64,000 nucleotides of DNA from Ostreiculturibacter nitratireducens. Lineage in GTDB: Bacteria; Pseudomonadota; Alphaproteobacteria; Rhodobacterales; Rhodobacteraceae. The stretch spans positions 1,426,001 to 1,490,000 of the forward strand of contig NZ_JAVQHL010000001.1 of the NCBI RefSeq assembly GCF_032670585.1. The letters run 5' to 3'. The position numbers and the translations under genes were made by a program. The notes below the pieces were generated by a model, which saw nothing but the letters and a program-made list of their open reading frames with translations, ran no database searches and was not told the DNA's origin. Shown here piece after piece: positions 1 through 8,738 of the stretch (its first letter is position 1; each line of letters opens with the position of its first letter).

Positions 1-2
1 TC

Positions 3-443
3 GGGCCGTTCTCGATCCTCGACTACAAGGGCATGCGCGATGCAACGCTCGCGGCCCTGCAGAAGACCGGCGTGAAGATCCCGAACATCCACAACACGAT
101 CGAGCGGATGTCCGGCGGCCAACGGCAGTGCGTCGCGATCGCACGCACTGCGACCTTCCATTCCAAGCTCACCATCATGGACGAGCCGACGGCCGCCCTC
201 GGCGTGCAGGAAACGGCGCAGGTCGAAAACATCATCCGCACGCTCAAGGAACAGGGCGAACCCCTGATCCTCATCAGCCACAACATGCGGCAGGTTTTCG
301 ACCTCGTGGATCGCATCGTGGTGTTTCGCCGCGGCCGCATCGTCGCGAACCTCAACAAGTCCGAAACCGATGGCCAGGACGTGGTCGCCTATATCACGGG
401 CGCCAAGACTCAACCGGAATACGCGGAAGCCGCCGGTCTCTGA
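3..443 (+). CDS. Sugar ABC transporter ATP-binding protein (C-terminal part)
   Basis: This reading frame enters from the left window edge and ends at TGA 441-443, so only the last 146 codons are present. It would energise import of a sugar or polyol at the inner membrane. Visible are the ABC signature SGGQRQ, the Walker B stretch LTIMDEPTAAL, the D-loop and the switch histidine in LILISHNMRQV. The short end (YITGAK) without a second ATPase half fits the single-domain FrcA-like ATPases rather than the double RbsA/XylG type. The next gene on the same strand is iolG, which suggests an inositol or related transporter; that is inference. Walker A lies outside the window. Confidence 0.9.
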   Translation, partial: GPFSILDYKGMRDATLAALQKTGVKIPNIHNTIERMSGGQRQCVAIARTATFHSKLTIMDEPTAALGVQETAQVENIIRTLKEQGEPLILISHNMRQVFDLVDRIVVFRRGRIVANLNKSETDGQDVVAYITGAKTQPEYAEAAGL

Positions 444-508
444 CGGCGGCCTCGGCGCCAGCCCGCAACCCTAACCGCCGGATTGCCCGGCTCAAGTGAG
501 ACAGAAAA

Positions 509-1513
509 ATGACTATTCGCTTCGGCCTGCTCGGCGCTGGCCGCATCGGCAAGGTTCATGCCCGCGCCATCGCCAACGACCCCAATGCCTCTCTCGTCGC
601 GGTCGCCGACGCGCTGCCGGCTGCGGCCGAGGCCATCGCCTCCGCCTACGGTTGCGCCGTCCGCACGATCGAGGAGATCATTGGGTCCTCCGACGTCGAC
701 GCCATCGTGATCTGCACGCCCACCGACACCCACGCCGACCTCATCGAGGCCGGCGTGAAGGCGGGCAAGGCCGTCTTCTGCGAGAAGCCCATAGACCTGA
801 ACGTCGAGCGCGTGAAAGCCTGCCTGGAAGTGGTGAAGGCCAACAAGGGCACCCTCATGGTTGGCTTCAACCGCCGCTTCGATCCCGATTTCATGGCCGT
901 GAAGGCCGCGATCGACGCCGGGAAGGTCGGAGAGGTCGAGATGGTCACCATTTCTTCCCGCGACCCGGGCGCCCCGCCCTACGAATATATCACCCGTTCG
1001 GGCGGCATCTTCCGCGACATGACCATCCATGACTTCGACATGGCCCGCTGGCTTCTTGGCGAAGAGGTCGAAACGGTCCAGGCCGCGGCCTCGGTCCTCG
1101 TGGACAAGAAGATCGGCGAGCTTGGCGACTACGACTCTGTCAACGTGATCCTGCGGACCGCTTCGGGCCGGCAGGCCGTCATCACCAACTCCCGCCGGGC
1201 GACCTACGGCTACGACCAGCGGATAGAGGTTCTGGGCTCCAAGGGCTCGGCCTCCGCGATGAACATGGCGGAGGCAAACATCGAGGTCGCGACGGCCGAG
1301 GGCTTCCACCGCCCGCCGCTTCTGAACTTCTTCATGACCCGATACGTCGCGGCCTATGCGAACGAGATCGCGGCCTTCATCGGGGCCATGACCTCCGGGA
1401 CCGAGACCCCGACCACCGGCACCGACGGGCTTCTCGCCCTGGTGCTCGCCGAGGCCGCCCTGAAGTCGGTCGAGGAAGGCCGCGCGGTCAAGGTCGCCGA
1501 GATCACCGGCTGA
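509..1513 (+). CDS. iolG: Inositol 2-dehydrogenase (Gfo/Idh/MocA family)
   Basis: Predicted cytoplasmic NAD-dependent oxidoreductase of 334 residues that oxidises myo-inositol to scyllo-inosose. The N-terminal Rossmann motif GAGRIG is at residues 9-14, the family EKP motif with the catalytic lysine is at 92-94 (K93), and the IolG-typical GGIFRDMTIHDFDMAR block places the conserved Asp and His at 170 and 174. Length matches the family. It lies 65 bp after a sugar ABC ATPase on the same strand, probably one operon. The dehydrogenase family is clear. The substrate could also be another cyclitol or a sugar, since Gfo/Idh members overlap in sequence. Confidence 0.85.
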   Translation: MTIRFGLLGAGRIGKVHARAIANDPNASLVAVADALPAAAEAIASAYGCAVRTIEEIIGSSDVDAIVICTPTDTHADLIEAGVKAGKAVFCEKPIDLNVERVKACLEVVKANKGTLMVGFNRRFDPDFMAVKAAIDAGKVGEVEMVTISSRDPGAPPYEYITRSGGIFRDMTIHDFDMARWLLGEEVETVQAAASVLVDKKIGELGDYDSVNVILRTASGRQAVITNSRRATYGYDQRIEVLGSKGSASAMNMAEANIEVATAEGFHRPPLLNFFMTRYVAAYANEIAAFIGAMTSGTETPTTGTDGLLALVLAEAALKSVEEGRAVKVAEITG

Positions 1514-1520
1514 TCAAAGG

Positions 1521-1553
1521 CCTGGGCCGAGGGCGCTCCACGCTCGGCCCAGG
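1521..1553 (+). terminator. Hairpin after iolG
   Basis: Eleven-base perfect inverted repeat (arms 1521-1531 and 1543-1553, CCTGGGCCGAG) just after the iolG stop. There is no T-tract, so this is a terminator-like hairpin and not a canonical intrinsic terminator. Confidence 0.6.
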
Positions 1554-1601
1554 CATATCGAGCCGGCCAAGCATCCAGAAGACATGGCCGGAGAGGCGGA
1601 A

Positions 1602-1632
1602 GGGCCTTGTTGCTGCATGGCGAGCAAGGCCC
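1602..1632 (-). terminator. Hairpin after the minus-strand sulfotransferase
   Basis: Arms GGGCCTTG (1602-1609) and CAAGGCCC (1625-1632) pair and abut the stop codon of the sulfotransferase at 1633. Read on the minus strand the stem is followed by TTCC. Probable terminator of that gene. Confidence 0.5.
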
Positions 1633-2349
1633 CTATAGCTCGTATCCGAACTTATCGATGATGTATCTGTTCTTCTCGGAGATCACTTTGACGATATCGT
1701 CGTGACCTCTGAAGAATTCTTTCGACGAACTGCCGGCCGGCCTGATATTTCCTTTGGCATTGATCGAGGCAAATGTCTCATACAAGCCGGAGAGGCTTTC
1801 AACCTGCCGCTCGAGTGCCGGGATGTCCACTTCGAAATTCTCGAACCTGATATAGAAATCTATGACGTCTTTCCCGTCGATGAAGTACTGGGCGTAGTTG
1901 TTGTTTATCAGGTGAGGATTATTGTAGAACCATTCCGAGAATTCCGGACGGGTCTTTTTCCCCTTGGTTCGCCAGAAGTAGTTCGAAACGACAAAATCGT
2001 AGGGATTTCTAACAATCGAAACTTTCACGGAAGAATCCCAGACCTCCCGCCCGAGTTTCTTGAAAGCCTCTTCCGCGCTCATATGATTGCGATATTTGTA
2101 TAGCCTCTTACCTTTCAGCCGTCTCCTCAGATATTCCAACTTGTGGGAAGAAAGGATCTCCGAAAGGGAATACTCGGCGTTCTGGGCGGAACGGAAACCA
2201 AGCGATTTCCGGAGCGCTTCGTCCTTGCCATATATGGCGGTAATAATGTCTTCGTCACCTGCATATTTGGACAATGCAATTTCAAAAGACGTTCCGGCCA
2301 CCTTCTGCGCCTTGAGAAAGACGATCTTGTGCTGTTTCAGGAAGATCAA
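1633..2349 (-). CDS. Sulfotransferase family protein (first of a divergent pair)
   Basis: 238-residue soluble protein of the PAPS-dependent sulfotransferase fold. The 5-prime-phosphosulfate-binding loop reads FLKAQKVAGTSFE (about residues 11-23), and the 3-prime-phosphate motif reads VSIVRNPYDFVVSNYF in mid-protein. The acceptor could be a cell-surface glycan or lipid and cannot be read from the sequence. The start used is TTG at 2347-2349, preceded by a GGGGG purine run; no closer ATG gives the complete loop. Base composition is clearly more AT-rich than the flanking genes, a sign of transfer. A second sulfotransferase reads away from it at 2839, but the two proteins share little outside the motifs. 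Confidence 0.8.
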   Translation of the reverse strand: MIFLKQHKIVFLKAQKVAGTSFEIALSKYAGDEDIITAIYGKDEALRKSLGFRSAQNAEYSLSEILSSHKLEYLRRRLKGKRLYKYRNHMSAEEAFKKLGREVWDSSVKVSIVRNPYDFVVSNYFWRTKGKKTRPEFSEWFYNNPHLINNNYAQYFIDGKDVIDFYIRFENFEVDIPALERQVESLSGLYETFASINAKGNIRPAGSSSKEFFRGHDDIVKVISEKNRYIIDKFGYEL

Positions 2350-2838
2350 GTCTTGCCCCCTATTCTCGGCTGTCCTCTGCGCGTCCGGTAGCCGGGTTTT
2401 GGCTACATGGGCAGTTGGCCGGAGTCAATTACGCCGGGCAAACGCCAGGCCTCACGCTCGTCATGACGGCCCGCCTGGAGGCAAGGCGGGCCGCGCCAGT
2501 CATGCTCCGTCACTAAGGTTTTTCAGCCAGCGGCGGATTTTCACTGATGAAGAAAAGTACGGGTTCCACTCCTGCCCAGTCTGTGCGACCACCTCACTGT
2601 GGCTATTGGCGAAGACCCGGGGAACGTGCGATGTGGCCAGGCGATCGCGGGCGCCGGCACGGGACGCGGGTCGTCGCAAGGCGATCGGAGGAAGGTTCAT
2701 GACCCGAGGCACGTCCGCAACATGTCGAGAATTCCCACCATGAGCAGCCGTGCTTCCTGAACCGGACCCCAAAAACCCTGGTGCGGGTCATCGACTTTCC
2801 CAGCGATCACCGCACAGGGCTGAAATGAGACCGATCCG
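2350..2838. other. Intergenic region between divergent sulfotransferases
   Basis: 489 bp with no credible gene. It must hold the promoters of both sulfotransferase genes, but no clear -35/-10 pair was recognised. A nine-base hairpin (GGCCCGCCT at 2468-2476, AGGCGGGCC at 2484-2492) is the only strong structure; its role is unknown. Confidence 0.5.
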
Positions 2839-3564
2839 ATGACCATAATCTCGAATACCCACCGCTATATTTTCCTGAAGACGAGGAAAACAGCGGGTAC
2901 TTCAATTGAAAAATGGCTATGCGGCGCCCTGCAGGAGGGCGACAAGATCGCGACCGCACCGGAAAACCTTCCGCTTCCTGTGGGCTTCTGGGACACATCC
3001 AACGAAGTTTCCCATTTCAAGGTCGGAGAAAGGATAGTCAAACAGTTCTGCTGTCATGTGTTGGGCAGGCCGATTGGCACGATGCTGCGCGAACACATGC
3101 GTGCAGCGGCAGTAAAGGACCTTGTCGGCGAGGAGGCGTGGGGGACCTATCGCAAATACTGCGTGGAAAGGGACCCTTGGGACCGAATGCTCTCTTTCTG
3201 GCGGTGGAGACAGGTCAGGGAAAAGGTCGAGCTGGAGTTTGACGCGTTCCTGGACATGATCGAACAATCCCCAAACTCCTCTCTTGTTCGAGGCTATTCG
3301 AATTACCTGATCTATACGATCGACGGGAAGCTTGCCGCGGATCGGGTCCTTTCTTTCCGTGATCTTCATCAGGATTTGCAGAAAATGTGCGACGAACTCG
3401 GCCTTCCTTTGTCGCCAGAGACCCTTCCCTTCCAGAAGGCGGGTCACCGTACGCGTGAGGATAGCGCTGCTGGGCTTACTGCAGCCCAAGTCGAAAGAAT
3501 CTCACGTCTCTGCCAGGCCGAGATCGACTTGTTCGGCTGGGATTTTGGCAAGGAATACGGCTGA
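2839..3564 (+). CDS. Sulfotransferase family protein (second of the pair)
   Basis: 241 residues. The PAPS-binding loop is FLKTRKTAGTSIEKWL at about residues 12-27 and the 3-prime-phosphate-binding segment is KYCVERDPWDRMLSFWRW. It resembles sulfotransferase family 2-like proteins often found in surface-glycan islands. The ATG at 2839 places the strand-loop at the expected distance from the N-terminus; the ribosome site is weak. It is divergent from the sulfotransferase at 1633-2349, and the pair forms a small island between iolG and an unrelated regulator. Substrate unknown. Confidence 0.8.
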   Translation: MTIISNTHRYIFLKTRKTAGTSIEKWLCGALQEGDKIATAPENLPLPVGFWDTSNEVSHFKVGERIVKQFCCHVLGRPIGTMLREHMRAAAVKDLVGEEAWGTYRKYCVERDPWDRMLSFWRWRQVREKVELEFDAFLDMIEQSPNSSLVRGYSNYLIYTIDGKLAADRVLSFRDLHQDLQKMCDELGLPLSPETLPFQKAGHRTREDSAAGLTAAQVERISRLCQAEIDLFGWDFGKEYG

Positions 3565-3641
3565 AGCGGGCCCCTTCCCCGGAATCGGCTTCTGTCTCCG
3601 CACTCGCGGGTGTGGACTTCATTCCGCCTTGAGGCCCGACT

Positions 3642-4271
3642 TCACGCGCTGAACCCCAGCCGGGCGTGGAAACGCGCGATCTCGCGGGGTCCGGGCAGCT
3701 TGCCCGTGTAGATCTCGACATAGTTCGGGATCCGCGCCATGCGCGTGGCCAGCGTTTCATCGACCTGCATCGAGATGTAGCCGATCTGCACGAGGTAGAT
3801 CGTCCGGGCCCGGACATCGGCGTCCTGGTCGCTGTGGCCCCATTTGCAGAGCATGTCGCGCAGCGCCGCGAGCCGCTCCGCGTCGGCCCTTTGCACCTCC
3901 GCCATCATCGCATTGTCCTGCAGCGCCCAGCTGCGGACCGCGAATTCCAGCTTGGAATCGAATGTCGTGTTCGACAGGAAGCAGCCGATGACGTTCAGCA
4001 TCGCCTCGGTTTCGCTGTCGGCATATTCGCGCGTTGCCGTCACCAGCGGGGCCGTCGTGGCCTCTGCCCAGCGGTCGCGCAGCGTGGCGAGGAGTTCCTG
4101 CCGGTCCTTGAAGAACCAGTAGAAGCTCGTGCGCGAGAGCTTCAGGCGGCCGGCCAGCGGCATGATCTTCACAGCATCCACACCGCTTTCGATCAGGGTG
4201 TCGTAGGCAGCTTCCAGCCACCCTTCCCGGGAGCCTCGCCACCCTGTCTCGTTCGCTTTGTGGTCGTCCAT
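3642..4271 (-). CDS. TetR/AcrR family transcriptional regulator
   Basis: 209 residues from the ATG at 4269-4271. An upstream in-frame start at 4307 would add 12 residues but would run into the divergent promoter. The N-terminal helix-turn-helix covers about residues 20-60 (DAVKIMPLAGRLKLSRTSFYWFFKDR). The C-terminal ligand domain is all-helical, as in the family. It is transcribed divergently from the N-methylproline demethylase-like gene at 4427. The shared 155-bp spacer holds ATGT/ACAT palindromes (4313-4320 and 4363-4372), so it most likely represses that gene and itself in response to a betaine or a derivative. The effector is inference. Confidence 0.85.
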   Translation of the reverse strand: MDDHKANETGWRGSREGWLEAAYDTLIESGVDAVKIMPLAGRLKLSRTSFYWFFKDRQELLATLRDRWAEATTAPLVTATREYADSETEAMLNVIGCFLSNTTFDSKLEFAVRSWALQDNAMMAEVQRADAERLAALRDMLCKWGHSDQDADVRARTIYLVQIGYISMQVDETLATRMARIPNYVEIYTGKLPGPREIARFHARLGFSA

Positions 4272-4312
4272 GTCGCTTGTGATACGGGCGGGAACCGTCC
4301 CTAACAAGGAAA

Positions 4313-4384
4313 ATGTACATTAATGCACCTGCCATAGTCATCGATGAACCTTTACTTGACACATGTGCACATTTTTTGAATTCT
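4313..4384 (+). promoter_or_regulatory. Divergent promoter with palindromic TetR operator candidates
   Basis: ATGTACAT (4313-4320) and ATGTGCACAT (4363-4372) are perfect palindromes sharing ATGT/ACAT halves. A TTGACA box at 4356-4361 with an AATTCT-like -10 at 4379-4384 gives a 17-bp spacer, and the second palindrome sits inside that spacer, the classic place for a repressor site. Confidence 0.5.
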
Positions 4385-4426
4385 GCCCCGACCCAAGCAA
4401 CAGCCCCTCTGACAAGGCCCCCCGCG

Positions 4427-6463
4427 ATGTCCAACGACCCCCTTCTTCAGCCCTACCAGTTGAAGCACCTCACGCTTCGCAACCGCATCATGATCACCAG
4501 CCACGAGCCGGCCTACCCGGAAGACGGGATGCCGAAGGACCGCTATCGGGCCTACCACGTGGAACGGGCCCGGGCAGGCGTCGCGCTGACGATGACGGCG
4601 GGGTCGGCCTCGGTCGCGCGGGACAGCCCCCCGGTCTTCAACAACATCCTCGCCTGGAAGGACGAGGTCGTGGGCTGGATGAAGAAACTGACCGACGAAT
4701 GCCACGACGAAGGCTGCGCAGTGATGATCCAGCTGACGCACCTCGGCCGGCGGACCCGCTGGGACAAGGCCGACTGGTTGCCGGTTGTCTCTCCCAGCCA
4801 CGAGCGCGAGGCCTCCCACAAGGCCTTCCCGAAGAAGATGGAAGACTGGGACATCGCCCGGATCATCGAGGATTACGCCGACGCCGCGGAGCGCATGAAG
4901 GCGGCGGGGCTCGACGGCGTCGAAATCCAGGCCTACGGGCACCTGATGGACCAGTTCTGGTCCCCGCTGACCAACGATCTGGACGGCCCCTACGGCGGAT
5001 CGCTCGACAACCGCTTGCGGTTCACCTTCGACGTGCTGAAGGAAATCCGGAAACGGTGCGGTGACGAATTCATCGTCGGCGTGCGCTACACGGGCGACGA
5101 GGACCTGCCCGGCGGCCTGACCAAGGCCGACGGCCTAGAGATCTCGCACCGGCTGAAGGACAGCGGGCTCATCGATTTCCTCAATGTTGTGAAGGGCCAT
5201 ATCGACACGGACGCGGGCCTGACGGACGTGATCCCGATCCAGGGGATGCGCAACGCGCCGCACCTCGATTTCGCAGGGGAAATCCGCGCGGCAACGAACT
5301 TCCCCACCTTCCACGCCGCGAAAATTCCCGACGTCGCGACCGCCCGCCACGCGATCGCCAGCGGCAAGCTCGACATGGTCGGCATGACGCGCGCTCACAT
5401 GGCCGACCCGCACCTGGTGCGCAAGGTGATCGAAGGGCGCGAGGAGGACATCCGGCCTTGCGTCGGCGCCAACTACTGTCTCGACCGGATCTATCAGGGC
5501 GGCATGGCTCTCTGCCTCCACAACCCCGCCACGGGGCGCGAACTTGAGCAGCCCCAGACCATCAAGCCGGCTGAAACCAGGAAACGCATCACCATCGTCG
5601 GCGCCGGCCCGGCGGGGATGGAGGCGGCCCGCGTCGCCGCCGAGCGTGGCCACGACGTGACCGTGTTCGAAGCCGCCGACCAGCCGGGCGGCCAGATCCG
5701 CCTGACCGCCCAGCAGGAACGCCGGCGCGAGATGATCTCCATCATCGCGTGGAGGTTCGAGCAGTGCGAGAAGCGTGGCGTGAAGTTCCACTTCAGCACC
5801 TACGCGGATGCCGAAGCGGTTCTCGAGACCAACCCGGACGAGGTGATCATCGCCACGGGCGGCCTGCCGCACACCGAAGTGCTCGGCTCGGGCAACGACC
5901 TCGTCTGTTCCGCATGGGACATCCTGTCGGGCGACGTGAAGCCGGGCTCCAACGTCCTCATCTTCGACGACGCTGGCGACCATTCCGGGCTCCAGGCCGC
6001 CGACCTCATTTCGCAAACCGGCGCCAAGGTCGAGGTCGTCACGCCGGACCGCAGCTTCGCGCCCGAGGTGATGGCGATGAACCTCGTCCCCTACATGCGC
6101 AACCTGCAGAAGCGCGACACGACCTTCACCGTGACGTGGCGCCTGATGTCCGTCGCCCGCGACGGCAACCAGCTGCGCGCGACGCTAGGCAGCGACTACG
6201 GCGACTTCCGGCGCGAACGGCTTGTCGACCAGGTCGTCGTCAACCACGGCACCCGCCCGCTGGACGACATCTACTTCGAACTGAAGCCGAAGTCCTCGAA
6301 CCTCGGCGAGGTGGACTATGACGCGCTCGCGACCGGCGGCGCGCAGTCGATCCGCAAGAACCCCGAGGGCTCCTTCCGCCTGTTCCGGATCGGGGACGCC
6401 GTCGCCGCGCGCAACACGCACGCGGCGATCTACGATGCGCTGCGGTTGGCCAAAGACCTTTGA
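4427..6463 (+). CDS. N-methylproline demethylase-like FMN/FAD flavoprotein (DgcA/dimethylamine-dehydrogenase family)
   Basis: 678-residue two-part oxidoreductase. An N-terminal old-yellow-enzyme TIM barrel (about 5-335) is joined to a C-terminal FAD/NAD-binding module (GAGPAGMEAARVAAERG near residue 391). The best match by recall is the N-methylproline (stachydrine) demethylases of marine Rhodobacteraceae, which remove a methyl group from proline-betaine breakdown products. The Fe-S loop reads CVGANYC...C with cysteines at 345, 351 and 363. The fourth cysteine of the usual CxxC start is an alanine, so the cluster may be bound differently. The ATG at 4427 is chosen over 4313 because the latter lies upstream of the promoter and the barrel begins directly after 4427. 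Confidence 0.8.
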   Translation: MSNDPLLQPYQLKHLTLRNRIMITSHEPAYPEDGMPKDRYRAYHVERARAGVALTMTAGSASVARDSPPVFNNILAWKDEVVGWMKKLTDECHDEGCAVMIQLTHLGRRTRWDKADWLPVVSPSHEREASHKAFPKKMEDWDIARIIEDYADAAERMKAAGLDGVEIQAYGHLMDQFWSPLTNDLDGPYGGSLDNRLRFTFDVLKEIRKRCGDEFIVGVRYTGDEDLPGGLTKADGLEISHRLKDSGLIDFLNVVKGHIDTDAGLTDVIPIQGMRNAPHLDFAGEIRAATNFPTFHAAKIPDVATARHAIASGKLDMVGMTRAHMADPHLVRKVIEGREEDIRPCVGANYCLDRIYQGGMALCLHNPATGRELEQPQTIKPAETRKRITIVGAGPAGMEAARVAAERGHDVTVFEAADQPGGQIRLTAQQERRREMISIIAWRFEQCEKRGVKFHFSTYADAEAVLETNPDEVIIATGGLPHTEVLGSGNDLVCSAWDILSGDVKPGSNVLIFDDAGDHSGLQAADLISQTGAKVEVVTPDRSFAPEVMAMNLVPYMRNLQKRDTTFTVTWRLMSVARDGNQLRATLGSDYGDFRRERLVDQVVVNHGTRPLDDIYFELKPKSSNLGEVDYDALATGGAQSIRKNPEGSFRLFRIGDAVAARNTHAAIYDALRLAKDL

Positions 6464-6532
6464 GGTGATCTCAAAGGAACGCGAACCGGACGCTGATCTT
6501 TCTCGAGCCTGAAAGGTTCACGGAAAAGGAAG

Positions 6533-6566
6533 GGCCGCGCCACCCTGCGAATGGGGTGGCGCGGCC
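6533..6566. terminator. Strong hairpin between convergent genes
   Basis: Perfect 13-base stem (GGCCGCGCCACCC at 6533-6545, partner 6554-6566, 8-base loop) in the gap between the demethylase stop and the convergent J-domain gene. It can serve both directions, although no T-run follows. Confidence 0.7.
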
Positions 6567-6625
6567 AATGCCCAGCCGGGCCAATCGAGCGCGGGCCTCA
6601 AAGGCACGCGATCGGATCCATCGCC

Positions 6626-7309
6626 TCAGGCATCGGAGAACCGGATATCCACGATGCGCGCGCCCGGAAAGACGTTCGACAGGACCTCTTCTGGAACCCT
6701 GATCTCCCCCGGCCCGCTCTTGAACGACAGGAAGCGGACGATCATCGGTTTGACCTTGCGGATATCCTCGAGCAGCGCCGTCGGAACGGCCACCCGATTG
6801 GTGCCCCGCACCAGAGGGGTGCGGACCACGTAGGTCAGATGCCGCCCATGACGCTGGACCGCTTCGGGAACATGATCCGTGCTGGCGCCGGATGAATGCC
6901 CGGCGTGGCTGCCCCCGGCATCCAGATCAACGACATGCGCGTTTTCGCCATTCACGAGCGCACAGGCCTGCGCGGCGAGAATTGCCTGGCACTCCGCAGC
7001 CTCGCTTGCGGAAAGCGGAACGGTCCGCGTCGTGATCCTGGGCCTCTTCGCGATGCCGCTCCTGGAACTGCGCCCGGAGACCGACGTTTCATCCTCCAGG
7101 AAGTTCTCGTCATTGGCGCCGTTTCGCAGGAAATCGTAGGCGGCCTTTGCCCGCGCGAACTCGGCGTGAGTACTGCCGTTTCGGTCTGGATGCGTCTCGA
7201 AGGCTATGCGTTTCCAGGCGTCGCGGATTTCGACGTCGTTGGCATATAGGCCAAGGCCCAACGCTTTCAGAGCGACGGACTTTGCCCGGGATTTTTCTAT
7301 AGGACTCAT
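6626..7309 (-). CDS. J-domain (DnaJ-like) protein
   Basis: 227 residues from the ATG at 7307-7309; a start at 7348 would add 13 unlikely residues. The N-terminal J domain covers about residues 12-63 and has the diagnostic HPD tripeptide at 40-42, which stimulates DnaK ATPase activity. There is no G/F region or zinc-finger domain, so it is not DnaJ itself. The remaining 160 residues contain a Ser/Arg-rich linker and a beta-rich tail that I do not recognise. It would recruit Hsp70 to an unknown client. It stands alone and convergent to the demethylase. Confidence 0.75.
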   Translation of the reverse strand: MSPIEKSRAKSVALKALGLGLYANDVEIRDAWKRIAFETHPDRNGSTHAEFARAKAAYDFLRNGANDENFLEDETSVSGRSSRSGIAKRPRITTRTVPLSASEAAECQAILAAQACALVNGENAHVVDLDAGGSHAGHSSGASTDHVPEAVQRHGRHLTYVVRTPLVRGTNRVAVPTALLEDIRKVKPMIVRFLSFKSGPGEIRVPEEVLSNVFPGARIVDIRFSDA

Positions 7310-7609
7310 GAAACTAGAACTCGACAACTGGTTACAGAAACTGGTCACAACACCAAGTATGGGCCATTCAATCAGGCGAAGTCCAGTTTCGCCTTGGAAT
7401 GTTCAGGCCCGGGAGACATTCCGGCCGAAACGCCACCAACGTTCGCAGAGAGCCAGGGAAAGGGCCCCCGATCGGCGCTGTCGGAGCGTCGCCGTCTGCC
7501 TACGGCCGTCTTCAAAGCGCGACTCACCTCGGCAGTGACGGTTGGCTGGTGCGGCCTGCTTGCGACAACCCCGCAGCGCCCTGCAGGTGTGGCGCCAAGG
7601 TTGCCGATG
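7310..7609. other. Intergenic region upstream of the J-domain gene
   Basis: 300 bp without a supported gene. It contains near-identical direct repeats (CAACTGGTTACA / AAACTGGTCACA at about 7325-7349) and a small hairpin (AGGCGAA 7374-7380, TTCGCCT 7388-7394). The promoter of the J-domain gene should lie here. Confidence 0.4.
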
Positions 7610-8641
7610 TCAGTTCTTGTCCACCGGGCGGGAACGCATCCTTCGGGCCGTCTCCCGTTCCGCGCGCCTGCATCGCATCGGCGGAAGGTCGCGGTCCATC
7701 AAGTCCATGTCTTCCAGAACCATGTCGCCCATCTGCTTGAAGGCGACGTCGAGCGCGCCAGCGCGGTGGGCCGACCGGATGAACCCGTCGAGCCCGCGCA
7801 CAGGATGGTCCAAGGGCAAAGGTTCCTCGGGGTAGACGTCGCTCGCCGCCACGATGTGGCCCGAGGAGACCGCGTCCATCAAGGCGTCGAAATCGACGAC
7901 GTCGGCACGCGAAAGCAGGATGAAAGCCGCACCCGGCCGCATCCGGGCGAATTCCCCAGCGCCCAGGAACCCGCGGTTCTCAGTCGTGACCGCGGCGACC
8001 ACGAAGATGAAGTCCGAGCCCGTCAGCACTTCGTCGAGGCTCGCAGGCGTCACGTCGTGGTCCTCCAGGATCGAGGGCGGCAGCCAGGGGTCATACACCC
8101 TGACCTTGCAGCGGAACCCGCATAGTACGCGCCTGAGCGCCTTCCCCAGATCGCCGAAGCCGATGATGCCGACATCGGCCCCGGTCAAGAGCCGCGCCCC
8201 GAGATTGCCGTCCCCACCCCATTTCTCGCGCCCCGCACGGAAATCGTTGTCCGCCACGATCACCCCTCGCGCTAGGTCGAGCGCCAGCGCCAGCCCCAGT
8301 TCGGCGACCGGCACCGCGAATACGGCCCCCGTCGTGATCACGTGGATCCCCCGCCGGAACACCTCTTCGTAGGGCATGTTGTCGAGAAGGTTCGACTCGA
8401 CGTTCAGCACAGCGCGCAGGCTGGTCATCTTCGCCAGCGTCTCCTCGGAGAGCGGCGGCTGGCCGAGGATATAGCGGGCGCGCCCGAGTGTTGCCGCGTC
8501 GAGTTCGGCCACTCCGGCGGCGGAGGTTTCGACCAGCTCGTAGCGGTCGCGCAGTTCCGCCAATTTTCCCGGCGTGAAGATCAGATCCAGCGTGCGCGGC
8601 TCCGGCGCGCAGATCACGAGCGGCTTCGACTCGACGGCCAT
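7610..8641 (-). CDS. D-isomer-specific 2-hydroxyacid dehydrogenase
   Basis: 343 residues from the ATG at 8639-8641, which has a GGGAGGAG ribosome site. NAD-dependent 2-keto/2-hydroxyacid oxidoreductase fold: Rossmann motif GFGDLG in mid-protein, and the catalytic set Arg (LLSRADVV), Glu (DVYPEEPL) and His (IRSAHRAG). It is divergent from the LacI regulator at 8739 and shares a 97-bp spacer with an operator-like palindrome, so it is probably co-regulated with the sugar transport operon. It might act on an aldonic or keto acid from that sugar; substrate unknown. The C-terminal 30 residues are Arg-rich and atypical. Confidence 0.85.
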   Translation of the reverse strand: MAVESKPLVICAPEPRTLDLIFTPGKLAELRDRYELVETSAAGVAELDAATLGRARYILGQPPLSEETLAKMTSLRAVLNVESNLLDNMPYEEVFRRGIHVITTGAVFAVPVAELGLALALDLARGVIVADNDFRAGREKWGGDGNLGARLLTGADVGIIGFGDLGKALRRVLCGFRCKVRVYDPWLPPSILEDHDVTPASLDEVLTGSDFIFVVAAVTTENRGFLGAGEFARMRPGAAFILLSRADVVDFDALMDAVSSGHIVAASDVYPEEPLPLDHPVRGLDGFIRSAHRAGALDVAFKQMGDMVLEDMDLMDRDLPPMRCRRAERETARRMRSRPVDKN

Positions 8642-8666
8642 GACAGCTCCTCCCGGAAAGAAAATG

Positions 8667-8695
8667 AATCGATTTACATGGAGAGTAAACCGATT
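8667..8695. promoter_or_regulatory. LacI-type operator in divergent promoter
   Basis: AATCGATTTAC (8667-8677) and GTAAACCGATT (8685-8695) form an inverted repeat with 10 of 11 positions paired around a 7-bp spacer. It lies between the divergent hydroxyacid dehydrogenase and lacI-type genes and is the obvious site for the adjacent regulator. Confidence 0.65.
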
Positions 8696-8738
8696 TATTT
8701 CTCGATTCTGCCGGATTCGGCACGCATGGGAGGGGGCC

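Noticed and set aside
2468..2492. Terminator between divergent sulfotransferases
   Set aside because: The hairpin lies upstream of both genes, so it cannot terminate either; left as an unexplained structure.
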